DNA of 64,000 bases from Prinsepia uniflora (Eukaryota > Streptophyta > Magnoliopsida > Rosales > Rosaceae), in assembly GCA_032719365.1 (NCBI GenBank), contig CM064863.1:22329137-22393136 (forward strand), in the 5' to 3' direction. Shown one piece after another: positions 56,034 to 64,000 of the stretch; the stretch's first letter is position 1, and each line of letters begins with the position of its first letter. The notes below the pieces were generated by a model. It saw only the letters and a program-made list of their open reading frames with translations. It did no database searches and was not told where the DNA came from. Position numbers and translations under genes: made by a program.

Positions 56034-56856
56034 TCAGTGAAATAAGTAAGGGTACTGTTCCAGCATCAATGCCTCAGGTTCCCACGTAGCTTCTTCCACT
56101 TGATGATTTCTCCATAATACCTTAACCAAGGGAACCGTTTTCCTTCGTAAAACCTTATCCTTCCGGTCCAAAATCGCTACAGGCTGCTCTTCGAAACTCA
56201 AGTCTTCCCTCAGTTCAACTGGTTGTGCTTCCAGAACATGTGAATCATCTCGAATATACTTCCGAAGCATAGAAACATGGAAGACATTATGTACCTTTTC
56301 CAAGTCTGCTGGTAAAGCCAATCGATATGCAACAGGACCAATCCGTTCTATGATCTCATAAGGTCCAATGTAACGAGGACTCAACTTTCCTCGTCTGCCG
56401 AACCGCACAATTCCCTTCCAAGGGGACAACTTCAGGAAAACCCAGTCTCCTACGGTAAACTCCAAATCCCTGATCCTACGGTCGGCGTAACTCTTCTGTC
56501 GGTCCTGAGCTGCCTTCAATCGATCCCTGATCAGTGCCACTTTTTTCCTGAGTAAGGTCCACCAATTCAGAAGTAGTCAACCTCCTCTCACCAACCTCAG
56601 TCCAACACAATGGAGTCCGACACTGTCGCCCATACAAAGCCTCGTAAGGAGCCATCCCAATGCTCTCCTGATAACTGTTATTGTAGGCGAATTCCATCAA
56701 AGGTAAATGAGACTCCCACGTACCCTGGAACTGTAAGACACAAGCTCGCATCATATCCTCGAGAATCTGAATAGTCCGCTCAGACTGTCCATCGGTCTGA
56801 GGATGAAATGCAGTACTGAAATGCAGTTTAGTCCCAAAAGCTTCTTGTAAGCTCTG
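56034..56856 (-). pseudogene. Z pol, 3' part: integrase C-terminus and chromodomain-like tail, frameshifted
   Basis: Integrase inserts the cDNA. The chromodomain-like tail of this clade steers insertion. Directly after a TAG at 56857-56859 the frame continues to 56476 with the last catalytic Glu region and a MEFAYNNSYQ block. It shifts at the six-A run (56541-56546), where one base too many is the simplest reading, and goes on in the frame 56034-56540 (168 codons). That part has the GPYEII and HVSMLRKY blocks at residues 59-95 and the tail VKVLWRNHQVEEATWE at about residues 139-154. The end (YPYLFH) is intact. Confidence 0.85.
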
Positions 56857-59445
56857 CTAAAATCGGGAAGTGAATCTCGGATCTCTGTCAGATACTATCG
56901 ACTCTGGAGTCCCATGCAGCCGAATAATCTCATCTATGAACAACTGTGCAAACTGCGTCAACCTGAAGTTCTCCCGTACTGTCAAGAAATGAGCAGACTT
57001 CATAAGTCTATCTACAATCACCCACACGCCATCGTGTCCCTTCGGTGTTCTCGGAAACTTGAACACAAAATCCATCGTCAGGTGATCCCATTTCCACTCG
57101 GGAATCGGCAAGGGTTGCATTGCTCCATAAGGTCTTTGCCGCTCAACTTTCACCTGCTGACAGATCAAGCATCTACTGACATATTCTGCAATCTCACGTT
57201 TCATCCCTGACCACCAGTAATGTTCCCGTAGTGTACGATACATCTTGGTCCCACTAGGATGCATCGCATAAGCTGAACAGTGAGCCTCGTCCAGTATCAC
57301 TTTCTTCAAGGCTGCATCCTCAGGTACGCACAACCGTCCACCTTTAACCAAGGCTCCATCCTCACGAATCTCAAAGTCCTGTCTCTCTCCAGCCTCGACC
57401 TCAATCCGAATGATGCCCAAAATGGGGTCCTCAAACTGAGCATCAATAACCTGATCAATCAAAACAGGTTGCACATGGAAACTCGCTAGGAGTGCTCCCT
57501 GATCATCCACAGTCAACTCCACTCCCAGCCTACGGAGCTCAACCAACAATGGTAATCGTACAGTCCTCAGATGCGACAAAGAACTAGCTGACTTCCTGCT
57601 CAAAGCATCGGCTACCACATTAGCCTTCCCTGGGTGATACTCAATAGTACAGTCGTAGTCCTTAAGCAACTCCAACCAACGGCGCTGTCTCAGATTCAAT
57701 TCCTTTTGAGTGAACAAATACTTCAAGCTCTTGTGGTCCGTGAAGATCCTGCACCTCTCGCCGTACAAGTAATGCCGCCAAATCTTCAGGGCATGAACCA
57801 CCGCAGCAAGTTCCAAGTCATGTGTAGGGTAGTTCATCTCATGGGGTTTCAATTGTCGGGAAGCATACGCAATCACTTTCCCGTGCTGCATCAAGACACA
57901 ACCCAAACCTTGCAAAGAAGCGTCACTATACACCTCGAACTCCCCACTATCGTCTAGAAGGGCTAACACAGGAGCAGATGTCAACCGCCTTTTAAGCTCC
58001 TGGAAACTCGGTTCACAGTTCTCATCCCACTCAAACCGAACTCCTTTCCGAGTCAGTCTCGTCAACGGTGCTGCAAGAATAGAAAAGTCCTCAATAAAAC
58101 GCCGGTAATAACCTGCCAAACCCAAAAAACTCCTAATCTCCGTCACCGTCTTAGGCTGTTCCCATTTTGCTACCGCCTCGACTTTCTGAGGATCCACGCT
58201 GATACCCTCGGCCGAAATCACATGGCCAAGAAATCCAACACCGGTCAACCAGTACTGACACTTACTCAGCTTCGCATACAACTGATGCTCCCTCAGAGTC
58301 TTAAGCACGATTCGCAGATGTTCCTCATGCGCCTTCGCACTCTTCGAATACACCAAAATGTCGTCAATGAAGACAATCACGAAACAATCCAAATATGACC
58401 GCAACACTCGGTTCATAAGGTCCATAAAAGCTGCTGGGGCATTAGTCAAACCAAAAGGCATCACAACAAACTCATAATGACCGTACCTGGTCTGAAAAGC
58501 TGTCTTCGGTACATCCTCTTCTTTAACCCTTAACTGATGATAATCGGAGCGAAGATCAATCTTCGAAAAGTACTGCGCCCCTTTTAACTGGTCAAACAAA
58601 TCATCAATCCGGGGTAAGGGATACTTATTCCGAATAGTTACCTTATTCAGTTGTCTGTAATCCACACACAATCTCAATCCTCCGTCCTTTTTCTTGACAA
58701 ACAATACTGGTGCTCCCCAAGGTGACATACTCGGTCGAATGAACCCTATATCGACCAACTCTTGCAACTGGGCCTTAAGTTCCCTCAATTCTGCAGGTTC
58801 CATGCGATAAGGAGTCTGTGAGATAGGCTGTGTACCTGGAAGAAGATCAATCGTAAACTCGAGATCTCGGTGTGGGGGTAGTCCTGGTAACTCCACGGGA
58901 AAAACATCGGGAAACTCCCGTACCACGGGTATATCCTCCGCCCTCACTGGCGTAATATGCGTATCCACCACATGAGCTATGTAACCTTGGCACCCCTTAC
59001 GCAACAACTTGCTAGCCTCAAGTGCCGATATAACTCCAGTAGGAACTGCACGCTGATCCCCCTGAAACGTAGTCTCTGGTAATCCGGGACTCCGGAAAGT
59101 CACTTTCCTATCAAAGCACTCGATAGAAGCATGATGTCTTGTCAACCAGCCCATACCCAAAATAACATCAAAATCCTGTAGATCCAAAAGTAACAAATCC
59201 GCCATCAACTCAACCTCACCTACCATCACCGGACACTCTCTCAACACCTGAGTCACCACCAAAACCTCCCCAGTAGGTGTACTCACCCCTAAAGCACACT
59301 CCAAAGTAGACACCTCCCTCCCTGTCACCAGCCTACACCTCCGGGCTACAAACGAATGCGTAGCCCCGGGATCTATCAAAGCAAAAATAGTGTGGCCAAA
59401 TATGGTAAGTGTACCTGTCACCACTCCCGGTGCTGATCTGGCCTC
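56857..59445 (-). pseudogene. Z pol: protease, reverse transcriptase, RNase H, integrase N-terminal part
   Basis: Open for 862 codons between two stops; numbering below is from Met at 59424. Protease active site DPGATHS at residues 18-24 (the usual DSG has Ser changed to Pro). RT with KIDL (Asp 290) and FIDD (352-355). RNase H with Asp 501, Glu 538, Asp 563 and Asp 606. Integrase zinc site His 715, His 722, Cys 752, Cys 755, then catalytic Asp 785 and Asp 846. The third catalytic residue (Glu) lies beyond the TAG at 56857-56859, so the product would lack integrase activity. The changed protease Ser may also abolish processing. RT and RNase H look intact. Confidence 0.95.
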
Positions 59446-59547
59446 CTACTGAGTCATAGCAAAAACTCGCGCCTGAGGTCCCGATGACCTACCGCGCCCC
59501 CTGGAACTGCTCGTGGCACCATCGCCACCCCTAGGGCCTGCTGCCCC

Positions 59548-60486
59548 TCACACTGAAGCAGCACTCCGCCCGGGTTCCGCTGCACCTCTGCCTGCTCCAC
59601 CCTCCGGAGCTAACAATGGGCACTCCCTCCGGAAGTGTCCTCGCTCTCCGAAATAGAAGCAAGCATCCCTACCGGGTCCACCAGTATGCCTCCCCGTAGA
59701 AGCCACTGAAGTCGCACTCGCCTGAGGAGTCGGATGTGCCCTAGCTCCTCGAAATCCCGAGCCCTGAAAACTCCCTGGTCGGCCATACCGGGCTCCACCA
59801 GCCGATGACGATCCACCAAAATTACCCTGCTTCGGGGGCCTCTGACTCGATGCTCCTGGAAATGAATGCTCTCGGCGTCGAACACTGCCCGAGTACTGTG
59901 GTCTAGCAGGTAAACTGGCCTCAACCCTGACAGCAGCATCAGACAACTCCCGGAAAGTAGCAAAAGAGCCAGCTGTCACTATGGCCCTGATCTCTCCCCG
60001 AAGGCCCAATTCAAACCGGCGGCACTTCTCCGCCTCGGTAGCCACAAAGGCCGGAGCAAACTGGGATAGCATCTGGAATCTCTGTTCATACTCAGCAACT
60101 GTCAAGTTCCCTTGCTTTAACTGAAGAAATTCTGCCTCCTTCGCTTCCCGGAAAGAACGGGGATAGTACTGATCTAGAAACCGCTCCCGGAAAGTCTCCC
60201 ATGTCACGGTATGTGCATCCCAGCCGGACAACTCCAGCGTGTACCACCACTCATATGCGGCTCCATCTAACAGAAAAGTAGCCAACAAAACCCGGTCCTC
60301 TGGAGGACAGTGCATCACCCCGAAAATACGCTCAAGCCGGGTGATCCATCGATGAGCTTCCTCGGGATCTGCCCCACCGCTGAAAGTAGTAGCCCCAAGT
60401 CGCTGGGCTCTCTCGATCGAAGCGCTCTCAGTCCCTCTCGCCGCTTCATCTTCAGGTCGTGGAAGGGGTTCACGTCTCGGAGGCAT
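59548..60486 (-). pseudogene. Z gag, separated from pol by two in-frame stops
   Basis: 312 codons from ATG at 60486 (MPPRREPLPRPEDE). The capsid segment runs over residues 65-150 (RVLLATFLLDGAAYEWW, TWETFRERFLDQYYPRSF, LTVAEYEQRF), with a Gly/Ser/Arg-rich linker at 200-275. The zinc knuckle is at 276-289: Cys 276, Phe 279 where Cys is expected, His 284, Cys 289. The TGA at 59548-59550 is in frame with pol, and a second in-frame stop (TAG) lies at 59446-59448. In this clade gag and pol usually form one frame, so these are probably later point mutations. Capsid assembly may persist, but RNA binding by the knuckle is doubtful. Confidence 0.93.
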
Positions 60487-60556
60487 GATCGATCGTACGC
60501 TGAAAGAGGCATAGAGTTAGTCAAACAACCTAGACCCAACACAAATCGATAACCTT

Positions 60557-60568
60557 GCTCTGATACCA
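60557..60568 (-). other. Primer binding site of Z
   Basis: GCTCTGATACCA on the + strand, complement of TGGTATCAGAGC, two bases inside the 5' LTR. Confidence 0.93.
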
Positions 60569-60570
60569 AT

Positions 60571-62207
60571 TGTCAGGACCCGTCCCAAATATCGCCTCGA
60601 TACCCGGGACGAACCCTGCTCCCGTCTGACAATCACACTTACAGTACCAAAAAAAAACAGCCTTCATATAACTATAAGCATAACTATCAGACGAAGGAGT
60701 AAAATATATACAACAGTCAGTCAGAGCATAGTTCTACAAAATGGGCACAAAAGTCCTACAATGCTAGTCTCGCAACGGAAGAACGTCGGAAGCTCTATGC
60801 CTCGATATCTGCCTCAGCGTTCACCCCAGCGCTATCACCACGACCTGGAGGGAAAATTTAAACCAAAAGATGTGAGTGGACTAAAAGAAAAAAAAACAGA
60901 AAGTTTGAAAACCGTTTATTTCCAAATCAACGCTAAGAAACTAGAACACTCTGTTCCCTCCGTTTTGGAAAGTGATTAAATAATTCTAAACCAAGAAACA
61001 TCATAAGAAACAGAAACACTATAAAATATCATAAGAAACAGATACACTGTAAAATACCATAAGAAACAGAAACACTATAAAACGGATATAGAAATCATAG
61101 CATCAGCATCAAATCATCATTTCCGATCAAACCTGCTGGACCTATCCGAGTCTTTAAACTCACTCAGGCCTTAAATGAAATCCGAGTCTTTAAACTCCCG
61201 AGTCTTTAAACTCAATAGGCCTATGGGGGTAATATCAACATATCCGAGTCTTTAAACTCAATCCGGGCCCGTCCCCCGTCAATATCAATCCGGGTCTTTA
61301 AACCCAATATCTAGATCCAGCAAATCCAATCCATATCCAGTGTAAAACCAATTCGAAGTCTATCGCCAAACTCGAATTCGAAATCCCCGGTTCGAAGCCC
61401 TTCAGGCGTTCCGAACCGACATTCCGAACCCAAATCCGGAAATCCATTCTTATACCCAGAAATCACACATAATCACAAATCATATTTCATAACCCATTGA
61501 TCATCATCAGAAAACATTTATAGGTTGAAATCGCAAATATGGCATCAAAATCCGAAAACCAGTTTTTTCTCGAAAAACGTGCAAAATCTCGGAAATGTCT
61601 CGAAAAATGTGCAAACTCATCAATCACATATAATCATCATTCAAAAGCATAAAAACATATTTAAGATCATAAAACTTCAATAAAACAGTTAGGCATGCTC
61701 GGATTTAAAGAAAGAGTCCACTCACAAGTCAGAACGAGTCAATCTCTCTCCGTGCGCTCCTCAATCGTCTCGGGTGCCTCCCGTCCTGTCAATATACACC
61801 AAATAGGGTCACAAACACATCAAGGATACTAACCCTAATTTTCCCAATTTTTCGGAAATTAAATAATATTTTAATCCTAGACCCTAAACCATCCGGATTC
61901 CCGAACAACCTCCTAACATCGTCCGATTCACCCGAAATTTATACCATTGGACTCCTTAGGACATTTAGAACCAAAACCATGTTGGAAGCTTGGCCGGATT
62001 CCTCCCCACGCGCCTCCACGTGCCGCCCAAAGTGGCTGCGCGTGGGCCTCACGCGCTTGCTATAGTGCATCCCCAACCTCGATCGAACCCGGTTCGCACC
62101 AGGGCTGCAACTCAGACCGGCGAGATCCAATCTCCGCCGTCTGGCCGCCATTTCATCTCCTCTCTTTTCCTATAGCTTCGTCCAGGCACCAGGAATTCAT
62201 CCCCCTC
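60571..62207 (-). repeat. 5' LTR of Z, truncated
   Basis: Collinear with 53039-54687. GTGAGTGGAC is at 60872-60881 and GTCCACTCAC at 61716-61725. The hairpin array (about 61149-61310) has one unit fewer than the other LTR. It stops at CCCCCTC (62207), where another LTR of opposite orientation begins. The remainder may lie beyond the window. Confidence 0.92.
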
Positions 62208-64000
62208 TCTAACAACCCGTCTCGAGAGCCGGGATTAGTAGAGTTAATGTTGACTTTTATTCGGGTGGTCAATTAGGTATTGGCCAGTGACCAGGACGTA
62301 GTTGAGGACGTCACGAACCCGTAGACATGAGGTACGTTCGATTCCGACATCCGAGGAGGAAGTTGTGATGTTCGGAAGGTTGAGGGCTTAACTGTAATTT
62401 GGGTAAATTAGGGGGAATAGTTGACTTTTTGTACGAATGGGTTTTGGTAGGTTAACCTAGCATGGTTAGCTAGCTTTCGTCGTCCTGAGTTTGATGACAG
62501 GTGGCACGTATTCATCGGACTTACGAGGCGAGAGTTACGGGTCTAGGAAGTTTTGACAAAACCGTAAAAATGTGTTAAACAGGAGGGTATTTTGGTCTTT
62601 TTGGCATCTGGGGATTTGTGCAGAGAGAGAAAGCAAACTGGACGGCTGAGATTTAACCAGATGGGATAAGGGTTGAGTGGATGGTGACATGTGGCAAGGG
62701 GCTAGAGGATTCTGGGAGAATCCTGTGTGTTCATAGCCCAAATAATTGGGGTGCACTCATGCAAACCCGTGGTTGTTCTTCGACAAACACAAAGAAACAG
62801 AGAGAGCTTGTGAGGAGAAGTTGAGGATTGATCGTGGTAATTGACGAGTCCTGGTGAGTGAGGGAGGAACGGGAGACTGAAAGGAAGCTGGTGGTCGTGA
62901 ATTTGTGGTGGAATCGTGCACGACGGCAAGGCGGTGGTGCGGCAAAGTTTTTGGGGAAACAGGGAGACCGTGAGCGTTTGGTGGTGGCTACGCCGTGAGG
63001 TGGCTCAAACCACGGCCGTGGGACGTTCAGGAGGTTGCAGGGAGGCCAACGAACACCGTGGCACGCGGCGGTGCGCACGGCGGAGCTGCAATCGAAGGGT
63101 AAGGTTTCTTGCTCTGTTTTTCCCGTAAACTTCATTTGGAAAGTCGTGAGTCTGAGTTTAGAACCGAGAGGATTGAAGGTCAGGGTGATGTTTAGGGAGG
63201 TCCTAGGAGTGGTTTGTGGTGGTCGCCGTGACGGGGCATACACGGCGGAGCTCAGTCGAAGTGGAGTACTCTGTTACTCTGTTTCGGCCGTGAACTTCAA
63301 ACCCAAAGTCGTCGAGTTTGGGGCTGAGTCGACGGTATAGGAGGGTTGGTCTAGGTTCAGTAAGGCCCTAGGGATTGTTTGGTGTCGCCACCGTGACGGG
63401 AGGTGACCGGAGCAGATGGATCGTGAAACAGGGGTTTGAGGGCTGTCTGGTTCGAGCTGGAATCGACGATGGTGGGACTGTGTCGAGGTTAGAGGAGTAG
63501 GGGATTGGATTCTTGGTGTCTGGACGAAGCCGTGGGTGGAAGAAGGGAAGGAAATGGTGACCGGACGGCGAAGAATGCTCCTCGCCGGTTCAATTCACGG
63601 CGGTCGGTTCAGCACAGTGAGGTCGAGGTTGATGATGCTACTGTAGCTGGCGCGTGAGGGCCACGCGCAGCCACTTTGGGCGGCGCGTGGGGGTGCGTGC
63701 GGTGGTGGTTGGGAAAACGGTCAACATGGTTTTTGGTCTAGGAGTTGTGGTGAGTTCAATGGAGTTGGGTTCGAGTCAATCGGACGTGAGGGCGTGAGGT
63801 CGAGGTTGATGATGCTACTGTAGCTGGCGCGTGAGGGCCACGCGCAGCCACTTTGGGCGGCGCGTGGGGGCGCGTGCGGCGGTGGTTGGGAAAACGGTCA
63901 ACATGGTTTTTGGTCTAGGAGTTGTGGTGAGTTCAATGGAGTTGGGTTCGAGTCAATCGGACGTCGTTTGAGTTTAGTTCCGCGAGGGTGAATGTTTAGG
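62208..64000 (+). mobile_element. LTR of a related Tekay-like element, running off the window
   Basis: It begins TCTAACAACCCGTCTCGAG, one base off the usual TGTAAC start, followed by the conserved CGTAGACA and GGCACG blocks found near the left end of these LTRs. Its middle is homologous, in reverse, to the GC-rich half of the Z LTRs (for example CACGGCGGAGCT near 63240). A CACGCG cluster is at about 63645-63690 and is duplicated. Frames at 62535-63340 on either strand are composition effects. Its right end and any target duplication are not visible. Confidence 0.75.
63617..63963 (+). repeat. 177-bp tandem duplication in the last LTR
   Basis: Copies start at 63617 and 63794 with the same GTGAGGTCGAGGTTGATG and are nearly identical through TCAATCGGACGT. 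They include the GCGCGTGAGGGCCACGCGCAG cluster. The near identity indicates a very recent event. Confidence 0.93.

Larger units (their letters stand above)
53039..62207 (-). mobile_element. Tekay/Del-type Ty3-gypsy retrotransposon Z, 5' LTR cut off
   Basis: Read on the - strand: 5' LTR (60571-62207, outer end replaced by another LTR), primer site, gag, protease, RT, RNase H, integrase with chromodomain-like tail, polypurine tract, 3' LTR (53039-55998). The domain order PR-RT-RH-INT and the primer site identify a chromovirus; the C-terminal VKVLWRNHQVEEATWE block is typical of the Tekay (Del) clade. The two LTRs are nearly identical over the aligned 1.6 kb apart from scattered substitutions and one lost hairpin unit, so the insertion is recent, yet gag-pol is broken at four points. 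Confidence 0.93.

Overview
The window looks like repeat-rich nuclear DNA of a flowering plant, probably a eudicot. It is AT-rich and has (TA)n and (CT)n tracts. It carries plant-type Ty3/gypsy chromoviruses of Tekay/Del type (primer site TGGTATCAGAGC, chromodomain-like pol C-terminus), a Tat-like element, a Cassandra TRIM LTR with a 5S rRNA-derived segment, a Helitron and a plant LINE with an RNase H tail. I see no intact host gene. At most, bases 230-357 could be one exon.

Layout: 1-2589 is AT-rich flank. From 2590 to about 52437 the backbone is one LINE-like element on the + strand, broken into collinear pieces: ORF1 at 2617-4415, endonuclease and the first RT half at 4450-6361, the second RT half at 14942-15737, the linker before RNase H at about 44461-44598, and RNase H at 51537-52030. 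A Helitron (6362-14941) splits the RT between two codons and itself holds a 2.86-kb solo LTR (10791-13654, target duplication TCAAC). Between 15738 and 44460 lies a nest of Tekay-like LTR elements (called X, Y, W and V here), a Cassandra solo LTR (38280-38563) and an Athila/Tat-like remnant. Inside the gag of Y sits a complete coding-poor element (23410-30981; 3.12-kb LTRs; duplication CCCTG). A Tat-like, gag-only element (44599-51536; duplication GTGGG) splits the LINE again before RNase H. From 53039 a Tekay-type element (Z) lies on the - strand, with near-identical LTRs and a gag-pol frame broken by three stops and one frameshift. Its right LTR is cut at 62207 by yet another LTR that runs off the window.

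The strongest unexplained signal is inside the LTRs. Eight LTR copies share a domain of about 0.8-1.07 kb bounded by GTGAGTGGAC and its reverse complement GTCCACTCAC, often with TGCATGCA just inside each end. Within these domains are short repeats whose units can each fold as a hairpin, and the arm sequences change together from unit to unit while pairing is kept (19152-19215, 32560-32623, 39087-39607, 53617-53790 and others). A 24-bp repeat in the Tat-like element (47391-47995) shows the same behaviour. This suggests selected or actively copied secondary structure in non-coding retrotransposon DNA or RNA.

All coordinates and motifs were read by eye. Family names rest on recognised motifs, not on database searches.
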